A stretch of 37,898 nucleotides of DNA, taken from NCBI GenBank assembly GCA_020846365.1, contig JADLEA010000207.1, positions 1 to 37,898 on the forward strand, in the 5' to 3' direction. This DNA is from Bacteroidota bacterium. Lineage in GTDB: Bacteria; Bacteroidota; Ignavibacteria; UBA10030; UBA6906. How positions within the stretch are numbered: the stretch's first letter is position 1; the number at the start of each line of letters is the position of its first letter. The notes below the pieces were generated by a model, which made no database searches, was not told where the DNA came from, and saw only the letters and a program-made list of their open reading frames with translations. A program made the position numbers and the translations under genes. This document shows, piece after piece, positions 18,164-26,079 of this stretch.

Positions 18164-18207
18164 GTTCTTGCATAAAGATACACAATTTTGTATATTTATG
18201 CAAGAAC
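18164..18207. promoter_or_regulatory. 44-bp near-perfect palindrome: two ARG-box-like sites and two face-to-face promoters for argD (-) and argC (+)
   Basis: GTTCTTGCATAAAGATACA-CAATTT-TGTATATTTATGCAAGAAC, 20 of 22 base pairs complementary. TGCATAAAGATACA and TGTATATTTATGCA both fit the ARG-box core TGNATNNNNATNCA. + promoter: TTGCAT (18168-18173) N17 TATATT (18191-18196). - promoter: TTGCAT (18203-18198) N17 TATCTT (18180-18175). Confidence 0.85.
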
Positions 18208-18208
18208 T

Positions 18209-19246
18209 ATGAACACACAATCTCATCCTGCTCCCCTCCGCGTCGGCATCGTCGGCGCGTCGGGATATTCCGGCGGCGAGTTGCTTCGCCTGCTGGCCCC
18301 GGCCACCTCCGTGCGCATTGAACTGGTCACGGCACACACGCATGCGGGCAAGCCGGTGGAAGACGTGCATCCGTTCCTGGCCGGATCGGTCCCGCTGAAG
18401 TTCGCCGCTCTGGATGTTGAGCAGTGCAAGGGCTTGGACTGTATTTTCATCGCGCTGCCTTCGGGCGAGGCGATGGGGATCGTGGCCGCACTGCGCAAGA
18501 CCGGAAGCCGGATCATTGACCTGGGCGGAGACCTCCGTCTCCCCACGGCGGAGCTGTACGAGCGCTACTACAAGATGCCTCATGCGGCGCCGGAGCTCCT
18601 CGGGCAGGCGGTCTATGGGCTGCCCGAGCTGTTGCGGGAGCAGATTCGGACAGCCGATCTGGTGGCCAATCCAGGCTGCTATCCGACCAGCGCAATCCTC
18701 GCGCTCCTCCCCGCGGTTGCCGCGCGCCTCATTGACGTCAAGGGGATTGTGATCAACTCCCTGTCCGGAGTTTCGGGGGCGGGGCGGAAGAGCGGCGTGG
18801 AGTACAGCTTCTCGGAGGTGAACGAGAGCGTGCGGGCGTACAAGATCGGAACGCATCAGCACATTCCCGAAATCCAGACGACGCTGGAGAGGGCCGCGAA
18901 GACCCCGGTGACGCTTTCCTTCATTCCCCATCTCATTCCGATCACGCGGGGCATTTACACCACCGTGCACGCCGACCTCAGGCCGGGCGTCACCCCCGAA
19001 CGCGTGCAGGAGGCCTACACGGACTTCTACCGCAACGAGCCGTTCGTGCGTTACAAAGCCCGCATTCCCGAAATCCGGTCCGTGCTCTACACGAACTACT
19101 GCGACATTGGCGCGTTTGTGGAGCCGCACACCGGCAAGCTGGTCGTCGCTTCGGTGATCGATAACCTCGTCAAGGGAGCGGCCGGGCAGGCGCTGCAGAA
19201 CATGAACATCATGTTCGGCTTCCCCGAACATCATCTCTTGAAGTAG
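18209..19246 (+). CDS. argC: N-acetyl-gamma-glutamyl-phosphate reductase ArgC
   Basis: Start ATG 18209: MNTQSHPAPLRVGIVGASGYSGGELLRLL...ADLVANPGCYPTSAILAL...GVSGAGRK...HQHIPEIQ. Confidence 0.96.
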   Translation: MNTQSHPAPLRVGIVGASGYSGGELLRLLAPATSVRIELVTAHTHAGKPVEDVHPFLAGSVPLKFAALDVEQCKGLDCIFIALPSGEAMGIVAALRKTGSRIIDLGGDLRLPTAELYERYYKMPHAAPELLGQAVYGLPELLREQIRTADLVANPGCYPTSAILALLPAVAARLIDVKGIVINSLSGVSGAGRKSGVEYSFSEVNESVRAYKIGTHQHIPEIQTTLERAAKTPVTLSFIPHLIPITRGIYTTVHADLRPGVTPERVQEAYTDFYRNEPFVRYKARIPEIRSVLYTNYCDIGAFVEPHTGKLVVASVIDNLVKGAAGQALQNMNIMFGFPEHHLLK

Positions 19247-19261
19247 AACCAGGAGCACACT

Positions 19262-20464
19262 ATGGAAATGGTCCAGGAGGGCGTGACCGCACCGCTCGGG
19301 TATCAGGCGGCAGGCATTCATTGCGGCGTGAAGAAGGCCCGGAAGGATCTTGCGTTGATCTACACGGACACGCCCGCGCATGCCGCTGCGATGTTCACGA
19401 CAAATTCCGTCGTGGCCGCTCCGGTTGTCGTGGACCGCATCCAGCTTGAGCGCTCTGCCGTCGTTCGTGCGATCCTGGTCAACAGCGGCAACGCCAATGC
19501 CTGCACGGGAGAGCGCGGGCTGAACGACGCATGGGCGATGGTCAAGGCCACTGCCGCCGCGCTCGGGATTGCCGAAAGCGAAGTCCTCGTCTCCTCGACC
19601 GGGGTGATCGGCCAGTATCTGCCCATTGACAGCATCCTTACCGGGGTACCGCTCGCCGTCGAGCGCCTGGGCGCCGACGGCACGGGTGCAGCCGAGGCCA
19701 TCAGAACGACGGACACGTTTTCCAAGGAAGCGGCCGTTCGCTGCATGGTGGGGGGAACCAGGGTCACCGTCGGCGGTATGGCAAAGGGTTCAGGTATGAT
19801 CGCGCCCAATATGGCGACGATGCTTGCCTTTGTCACCACCGATGCCCGGATCACGCCGGAGGTCCTTCGTTCCGCGACGCGACAGGCGGTAGACCGTTCA
19901 TTCCACCGCATCTCCGTGGACGGCGATACCAGCACCAACGACATGGTTGCGGTCCTGGCCAACGGCTGTGCGGAGAACCCGGTCATTGACAGCGAGCAGG
20001 GTCCCGGCTATGCCGCGTTCTATGAGGCCCTCGAGCATGTGCTCGTGGCGCTCGCGAAGATGATTGTGACCGACGGTGAGGGCGCAACAAAGTTTGTGGA
20101 AATCAGCGTCACGGACGCCGCGACCGAAGAGGAGGCCGCGAAGGCCGCCCGGGCCGTCGCCAACTCCAACCTCGTCAAAACGGCCCTCAACGGCGAAGAC
20201 GCCAATTGGGGGAGAATCCTGGCCGCGATCGGCAATGCGGGCATCACCTTCGATCCGGCTCATGTGGAAATACGCTTTGGCAACGTGCCCATCTTACGGC
20301 CCAACTACCTGATAGACTTCTCCGAAGAGGATGCCAAAGAAGTGCTCTCCCGCAAGGACATCCTGATTACGATCCGTCTGCACCGGGGCACCGCCTCCGC
20401 GCTGTTCTGGACGTGCGACCTTTCGCGGGAATACGTCACGATCAATGCCAACTACCGTACGTGA
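19262..20464 (+). CDS. argJ: bifunctional glutamate N-acetyltransferase / amino-acid N-acetyltransferase ArgJ
   Basis: AILVNSGNANACTGERG...GGMAKGSGMIAPNMATMLAFVTTDA (autocleavage motif)...VDGDTSTNDMV...NWGRILAAIGNAG. Confidence 0.97.
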   Translation: MEMVQEGVTAPLGYQAAGIHCGVKKARKDLALIYTDTPAHAAAMFTTNSVVAAPVVVDRIQLERSAVVRAILVNSGNANACTGERGLNDAWAMVKATAAALGIAESEVLVSSTGVIGQYLPIDSILTGVPLAVERLGADGTGAAEAIRTTDTFSKEAAVRCMVGGTRVTVGGMAKGSGMIAPNMATMLAFVTTDARITPEVLRSATRQAVDRSFHRISVDGDTSTNDMVAVLANGCAENPVIDSEQGPGYAAFYEALEHVLVALAKMIVTDGEGATKFVEISVTDAATEEEAAKAARAVANSNLVKTALNGEDANWGRILAAIGNAGITFDPAHVEIRFGNVPILRPNYLIDFSEEDAKEVLSRKDILITIRLHRGTASALFWTCDLSREYVTINANYRT

Positions 20465-21320
20465 GGCCGCTGTGATCGCCATTGCCGACAAGACCGAAAT
20501 TCTGATTGAAGCGCTGCCGTACATCCAGCAGTACGAACAGAAGACGTTCGTGATCAAGTACGGCGGAGCGGCCATGGTGGATGAGGAGTTGAAGGAGACC
20601 TTCGCACAGGACGTGACGCTCCTGAAGAAGATCGGCGTCCGGATGGTCATTGTGCACGGCGGGGGCAAGGACATCACCGATCTGGCCGTGAAACTGGGGT
20701 TGCCGACGCGGTTCGTGCAGGGACAGCGCTACACCGACGAAGCGATGATGGAAGTCGTGCAGATGGTGCTGGGGGGGAAAACCAACCAGGATATCGTTGC
20801 GCGCATCAACCAGCACGACGGCGGTGCGGTGGGCCTGAACGGCGTGGATAACGGCATGTTTCTGGTGCGGAAGCACACGGAGGGGGGCGCGGATCTCGGG
20901 CTCGTCGGCGATATCGTCCGCGTCAACACGACGTTTCTGGAACTGTTGTTTACTCATGACGTCATGCCCGTGATCGCGCCGATCGGGGTGGATACGGAAG
21001 GCCGGGTGCACAACATCAACGCAGACATCGCCGCCGGTTGTCTGGCCGCGGCGTTGCAGGCCGAGAAGCTGGTGTACCTGAGCGACGTTCCGGGCGTCAT
21101 GGTCAATAATGAGTTGCTACACTCCCTGGACCGGTCCAGAGCTGCGGCGCTGGTCGATGCCGGCACGGTCACGAGCGGCATGGTTCCGAAGATCCGCTCG
21201 GCGTTCGGGGCGCTGGATGCAGGCGTGAACAAGGTCCACATTATCGACGGTCGCGTGAAGCACTCCATGTTGCTGGAGATTTTCACGAAGGAAGGCGTCG
21301 GTACCGAGGTGGTACACTGA
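20445..21320 (+). CDS. argB: acetylglutamate kinase ArgB (alternative start GTG 20472)
   Basis: TFVIKYGGAAMVDEELKETFAQDVTLLKKIGVRMVIVHGGGKDI...NINADIAAGCLAAALQAEKLVYLSDVPGV. Confidence 0.95.
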   Translation: MPTTVREAAVIAIADKTEILIEALPYIQQYEQKTFVIKYGGAAMVDEELKETFAQDVTLLKKIGVRMVIVHGGGKDITDLAVKLGLPTRFVQGQRYTDEAMMEVVQMVLGGKTNQDIVARINQHDGGAVGLNGVDNGMFLVRKHTEGGADLGLVGDIVRVNTTFLELLFTHDVMPVIAPIGVDTEGRVHNINADIAAGCLAAALQAEKLVYLSDVPGVMVNNELLHSLDRSRAAALVDAGTVTSGMVPKIRSAFGALDAGVNKVHIIDGRVKHSMLLEIFTKEGVGTEVVH

Positions 21321-21343
21321 CGGATGACGGGAAGAACGGGCGT

Positions 21344-21796
21344 ATGACGAAGACTGCGCGGCAGTTCGCCATCAAAGAGATTCTCACGAGCCGATCCATT
21401 GCGTCGCAGGAAGAGCTGCGCCGGGAGTTGGGCAAGCGGGGCTTCCGTGTCACGCAGGCAACCCTCTCGCGCGACATGAAGGAGCTCGGTGCGAGCTGGA
21501 TCGTACACGGGGGCGTTGCCCAGTATGCCATCAACGCCGATGCCGGGGGATCCGCCCTCCGCCCGATTGTCGGGGCCGAGGTTCTGGGCATCGACGCGAA
21601 CGAATGCATGGTAGTCATCCGCACGCTGGCAGGGGCCGCCCACACCGTGGGGGAATTCGTGGATGTCCAGAACAACCCCGACATTCTCGGCACCGTGGCC
21701 GGAGACAACACCCTGCTGGTCATCCCCGCATCGACATCGAAAACACGACTTGTCTTGAACTATCTCAAACACATTTTCATTGAGGAAGCAGCATGA
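21344..21796 (+). CDS. argR: arginine repressor ArgR
   Basis: [44 protein letters not shown] (wHTH) and [13 protein letters not shown] effector domain. Confidence 0.95.
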   Translation: MTKTARQFAIKEILTSRSIASQEELRRELGKRGFRVTQATLSRDMKELGASWIVHGGVAQYAINADAGGSALRPIVGAEVLGIDANECMVVIRTLAGAAHTVGEFVDVQNNPDILGTVAGDNTLLVIPASTSKTRLVLNYLKHIFIEEAA

Positions 21797-23046
21797 GCAA
21801 AGAACGCATTGTGGTCGCGTACTCCGGCGGACTGGACACCTCTGTCATGGTGCGCTGGTTGATCGAGCGGAAGAATGCCGAGGTCATCACCTTCACCGGC
21901 GATCTCGGCCACAGCCGGGAATTGAAAGGCGTCAAGGAGAAGGCCATCCATACGGGAGCCGTGAAGGCGTATGTGAGCGACCTGAAGAGGGAGTTTCTGG
22001 AAGAGTACGTGTTCCCGGCCCTCAAGGCGGGGGCGCTCTACGAGGAGGCCTATGTCATGGCCACGTCGCTGGGCCGGCCGCTGCTCGCAAAGGGGCTTGT
22101 TGAGATCGCGCGGAAAGAGGGGGCCACCATGGTCGCCCACGGCTGCACGGGAAAGGGGAACGATCAAGTGAGGTTTGAGGTTTCCGTTGCCGCCCTTGCG
22201 CCGGATCTGCAGTCGATCGCTCCGCTCCGTGAGTGGGAGTTCAAATCGCGCGAAGAAGAGATCGCCTACGCGCAGAAGCACGGTATTCCGGTATCGGCGA
22301 CGATCAAGAATCCCTATTCGATTGACGAAAACATCTGGGGGACGAGCGTGGAGTGCGGCGTGCTGGAAGACCCGATGGTCGAACCGCCGGCCGATGCGTA
22401 TCAGCGTACCGTTGCGCCGGAACTCGCCCCCGCAAAGCCGGAATACGTCGAGATCGTGTTCGAACAGGGAATTCCTGTCGCGGTAAACGGCAAGCAATTG
22501 GATCCGGTGACGCTCGTGCAGACGTTGAACGAAATCGGCGGTGCGCACGGCGTCGGCCGCCTCGACCTCGTGGAAAACCGCCTTGTCGGCATTAAGTCGC
22601 GCGAGATCTACGAGGCGCCGGCCGCCACGATTCTCCACTTCGCCCATACCGAGCTGGAGCGGCTCACGCTGGACAAACCCGTGTTCCATATGAAGCATCA
22701 GCTGGCTGCGGAATACGCCAACATGGTGTACAACGGCCTATGGTTCTCCCCGCTCCGTTCAGCCCTGGATGCCTTCGTCAACGAGACCCAGAGAACCGTC
22801 AGCGGACTGGTGCGCGTCAAATTGTATCGCGGCCGCGTGGACATTGCCGGGCGTTCCTCGGCCCATTCGCTCTACAACACCAAGCTCGCCACCTACACGG
22901 AAGAAGACACGTTCGATCACCAGGCCTCGAAGGGGTTCATCACCATCTACGGCCTTCCAGTGAAAACATACAACCAGGTCAACGGCAGCGGGGTGCCCTT
23001 GCAGACACCGTCCGCACTGATTGCCGAAGCCGAGCCCGTCGCATGA
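21793..23046 (+). CDS. argG: argininosuccinate synthase ArgG
   Basis: [19 protein letters not shown]...[16 protein letters not shown]...[18 protein letters not shown]. Confidence 0.98.
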   Translation: MSKERIVVAYSGGLDTSVMVRWLIERKNAEVITFTGDLGHSRELKGVKEKAIHTGAVKAYVSDLKREFLEEYVFPALKAGALYEEAYVMATSLGRPLLAKGLVEIARKEGATMVAHGCTGKGNDQVRFEVSVAALAPDLQSIAPLREWEFKSREEEIAYAQKHGIPVSATIKNPYSIDENIWGTSVECGVLEDPMVEPPADAYQRTVAPELAPAKPEYVEIVFEQGIPVAVNGKQLDPVTLVQTLNEIGGAHGVGRLDLVENRLVGIKSREIYEAPAATILHFAHTELERLTLDKPVFHMKHQLAAEYANMVYNGLWFSPLRSALDAFVNETQRTVSGLVRVKLYRGRVDIAGRSSAHSLYNTKLATYTEEDTFDHQASKGFITIYGLPVKTYNQVNGSGVPLQTPSALIAEAEPVA

Positions 23047-24440
23047 CACGATCCCGCGGGCGGTTCCGGGTCCCTCTGGATGACGAAGCGCTGCGCTTCT
23101 CGTCATCGCTGGAGATCGATCGTCGTCTGTTCAGGGAGGACATCGAGGGGAGCATAGCCCACGTCACGATGCTGGCGAAGCAGAAGATTCTTCCGGGGGC
23201 GGCGGCCCGGACGATACGCAAGGCGCTGGCAGAGATCCGGGAGGAACTCGAAGCCGGGGGAGTGCCGCTTGCCCCCGGCGGGCGATCGGGAGGAAGGCTG
23301 GCCGCGGACGACATCCACATGGCGATTGAAGCCCGGCTTGTGCAGAAAGTTGGGGCGGTCGGGAAGATGTTGCACACGGCACGGAGCCGGAATGATCAGG
23401 TTGCCCTCGACGAACGGTTGTACCTTTGCAGGGAAATCCCCAAAGCGCGGAAGCTGGTCCGCGGGCTACAGCGCGTGCTCGTGCAAAAGGCCCGTGTCTA
23501 CAAAGATGTGATCATGCCCGGGTACACGCATCTTCAGCGCGCTCAACCGGTCCTGCTGGCCCACCACCTGCTCGCATACGTCGAGATGTTCGAGCGCGAC
23601 GGACAGCGATTCCAGGATACTCTGCGCCGCGCGGCGCGGTCGCCGCTGGGTGCGGCGGCTCTGGCCGGGACCTCCTTTGCGATTGATCGCGCCTCGACGG
23701 CCCGGCTCCTCGGGCTGCCGGGCATCGTGGACAACAGCATGGATGCCGTCAGCGACCGGGACGCGGTGATCGAGTGTGTTTCCGCCTGCGCCCTTACGAT
23801 GATGCATCTCAGCCGGCTGGCCGAAGAGCTGGTTCTCTGGGTCTCTCAGGAGTGGCGCTTCGCGGCGATCGGAGAGGCATTTACGACAGGCAGCAGCATC
23901 ATGCCCCAGAAACAGAATCCTGACATGGCCGAGCTGGTCAGGGGAAAAACCGGCCGCGTCTACGGGGACCTTGTCGCGCTGCTGACGCTCATGAAGGGAC
24001 TGCCGCTGGCGTACAACCGCGACATGCAGGAAGACAAAGAACCGTTGTTCGACGCGCTGGACACGACGCTTGCCTCGCTGTCGATCATGGCGCGGATGTT
24101 TGCCACCGTCCGGTTTGCGACGGCGCGGTTCGAGGAGGAGCTCCGTTCAGATTTCCTGCTTGCGACCGAAGTGGCGGACTATCTTGTGCGGAAGGGGATG
24201 CCGTTCCGGAGCGCCTACACCATTGCCGGATCCATCGTTCAGGAGTGCATCGATCGCCGGTGCTCGCTCAACGACCTTCCGCTGGAGCGTTACCGGAAAT
24301 TCAGCGCATTGTTCGCTACGGACGTGTACAAAGCGCTTGATCCGCGAATGACCCTGCGCCGGAAGCAATCCGCGGGCTCCACCTCGCCGGCCGAGGTCAG
24401 CCGTGCGCTGCAGCGCTGGCAGAAGAAGCTGGGTCGATGA
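23043..24440 (+). CDS. argH: argininosuccinate lyase ArgH
   Basis: Start ATG 23043; [19 protein letters not shown]...[22 protein letters not shown]...[29 protein letters not shown]. Confidence 0.96.
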   Translation: MTRSRGRFRVPLDDEALRFSSSLEIDRRLFREDIEGSIAHVTMLAKQKILPGAAARTIRKALAEIREELEAGGVPLAPGGRSGGRLAADDIHMAIEARLVQKVGAVGKMLHTARSRNDQVALDERLYLCREIPKARKLVRGLQRVLVQKARVYKDVIMPGYTHLQRAQPVLLAHHLLAYVEMFERDGQRFQDTLRRAARSPLGAAALAGTSFAIDRASTARLLGLPGIVDNSMDAVSDRDAVIECVSACALTMMHLSRLAEELVLWVSQEWRFAAIGEAFTTGSSIMPQKQNPDMAELVRGKTGRVYGDLVALLTLMKGLPLAYNRDMQEDKEPLFDALDTTLASLSIMARMFATVRFATARFEEELRSDFLLATEVADYLVRKGMPFRSAYTIAGSIVQECIDRRCSLNDLPLERYRKFSALFATDVYKALDPRMTLRRKQSAGSTSPAEVSRALQRWQKKLGR

Positions 24441-24464
24441 GGCGGCGCCTCCTGCCGCCTTTTT
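24440..24464 (+). terminator. Rho-independent terminator of the arg operon
   Basis: AGGCGGC-GCCTCCT-GCCGCCT followed by TTTT: 7-bp perfect GC stem, 7-nt loop, U-tract, directly at the argH stop. Confidence 0.8.
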
Positions 24465-24491
24465 GACCTTTACCGCATTTCTTGTATCTTG
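24463..24491 (+). promoter_or_regulatory. candidate promoter of udk
   Basis: TTGACC (24463-24468) N16 TATCTT (24485-24490); also readable as Bacteroidota-type TTTG N19 TAnnTTg. Confidence 0.5.
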
Positions 24492-24528
24492 TCCTACCTT
24501 ACGCCTCACCCACAACCCAGTACTCAAC

Positions 24529-25155
24529 ATGGATCCCCTTGTTATCGGGATTGCCGGCGGCACAGGATCCGGCAAGACCACGGTCACCAATGCCATCCTG
24601 GAGCGGCTCGACACGAACAGAGCGGTGGTTCTCCAGCACGATTCCTACTACCGCGACCTGAGCTTCTACGGCGACGTCACGCCTGCTCAGGTGAATTTCG
24701 ACCACCCGGACTCGCTGGAGACGCCTCTCCTCATCCGCCATATACAGGACCTCAAGCAGGGGCATCCCATCGAACAGCCGATATACAATTTTACCACACA
24801 TCGGCGGCTGGAGGCCACCAGGACGTTGGTGCCACGGGAAATCATCATCATCGACGGCATCCTCATCTTCGTCGACAAAGAGTTGCGCGAGTTGATGGAC
24901 ATCAAGATCTTCGTGGATACCGACGCCGATGAGCGGCTCATCCGCCGCATCCGCCGCGACATCCTGGAGCGCGGGCGGTCCGTCGAATCCGTGATGCAGC
25001 AGTACGCGTCCACCGTGAAGCCCATGCATCTCGAATTCGTGGAGCCGAGCAAACACTGGGCGGATGTGATCATTCCCCGCGGCGCGGAAAACGTTGTGGC
25101 GATTGACATGGTGGCGAGCAAGATCGCAATGATGCTGAGAGAGAACAGAAACTGA
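24529..25155 (+). CDS. udk: uridine kinase
   Basis: Start ATG 24529: MDPLVIGIAGGTGSGKTTVTNAIL...QHDSYYRDL...VNFDHPDSLETPLL...PIYNFTTHRR. Confidence 0.95.
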   Translation: MDPLVIGIAGGTGSGKTTVTNAILERLDTNRAVVLQHDSYYRDLSFYGDVTPAQVNFDHPDSLETPLLIRHIQDLKQGHPIEQPIYNFTTHRRLEATRTLVPREIIIIDGILIFVDKELRELMDIKIFVDTDADERLIRRIRRDILERGRSVESVMQQYASTVKPMHLEFVEPSKHWADVIIPRGAENVVAIDMVASKIAMMLRENRN

Positions 25156-25187
25156 GTACATTCCAACCCAGAACCGGGGAGGCAATC

Positions 25188-26054
25188 ATGAAGACGGAGA
25201 AGTACCGGGTGCCCGCCGGGAAGAAGGTGTCGCTCAAGGACTACGACACGCGGGATACCGGCCCGTATGCGAACAAAGACGACGCGGCTGAAGACCTGCG
25301 CAGCGATGTGGAGCGCATGGCGGAGCTGCAGAACATCCTCTATGCGCAGAATACCAGGGCGCTCCTTTTGATTTTCCAGGCGATGGATGCGGCCGGAAAG
25401 GACAGCGTCATCAAACACGTGATGTCAGGGGTGAACCCGCAGGGATGTCAGGTATTCAGCTTCAAGACCCCGTCCGCCGAAGAGCTGGATCACGACTTCC
25501 TCTGGCGCTGCCTGAAAGCGCTTCCCGAGCGGGGGAGAATCGGCATCTTCAACCGGTCGTATTATGAGGAAGTCCTGGTCGTGCGCGTGCATCCCGAGTT
25601 CCTTCTGCGCCAGGGACTCCCGGAGAGCGAGAAGGGGAAGACCCTCTGGGACCACCGGTACGAAGACATCAATGCCGTCGAGCGCTACCTGGAACGGAAC
25701 GGGATTACTATCCTCAAGTTCTTTCTCCATGTCTCCGCGAAGGAGCAGAAGGAACGGTTTCTGGAGCGCATAGAGAACCCCGAGAAGAACTGGAAGTTCT
25801 CCATCAACGACGTCAATGAGCGCGGGTACTGGAAGGAATACATGGACGCGTACGAGGAGATGCTGGAACATACGAGCACAGCGTGGGCGCCCTGGTATGT
25901 CATCCCGGCGGACCGGAAATGGTTTACCCGGGCGCTCGTTGCCGATATCATCATCAAGACCCTGGAATCGATGAACCTCCGGTATCCCGAACTGTCCGAC
26001 GCCCAGAAGCAGGACCTCGTCAAGGCAAAAGACCAGTTGCAGAACGAATCATAG
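25188..26054 (+). CDS. PPK2-family polyphosphate:nucleotide phosphotransferase
   Basis: LLLIFQAMDAAGKDSVIKHVMSGVNPQGCQVFSFKTPSAEELDHDFLWRCLKALPERGRIGIFNRSYYEEVLVVRVHPE (Walker A/lid motifs). Confidence 0.93.
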   Translation: MKTEKYRVPAGKKVSLKDYDTRDTGPYANKDDAAEDLRSDVERMAELQNILYAQNTRALLLIFQAMDAAGKDSVIKHVMSGVNPQGCQVFSFKTPSAEELDHDFLWRCLKALPERGRIGIFNRSYYEEVLVVRVHPEFLLRQGLPESEKGKTLWDHRYEDINAVERYLERNGITILKFFLHVSAKEQKERFLERIENPEKNWKFSINDVNERGYWKEYMDAYEEMLEHTSTAWAPWYVIPADRKWFTRALVADIIIKTLESMNLRYPELSDAQKQDLVKAKDQLQNES

Positions 26055-26079
26055 ACCCACTATCAAGGAGTACTGCGGA

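Noticed and set aside
18143-19381. N-terminal extension of the 16958..19381 - strand ORF
   Set aside because: Runs through the argD promoter and antisense to argC; ArgD starts at 18142 with an AGGAG.
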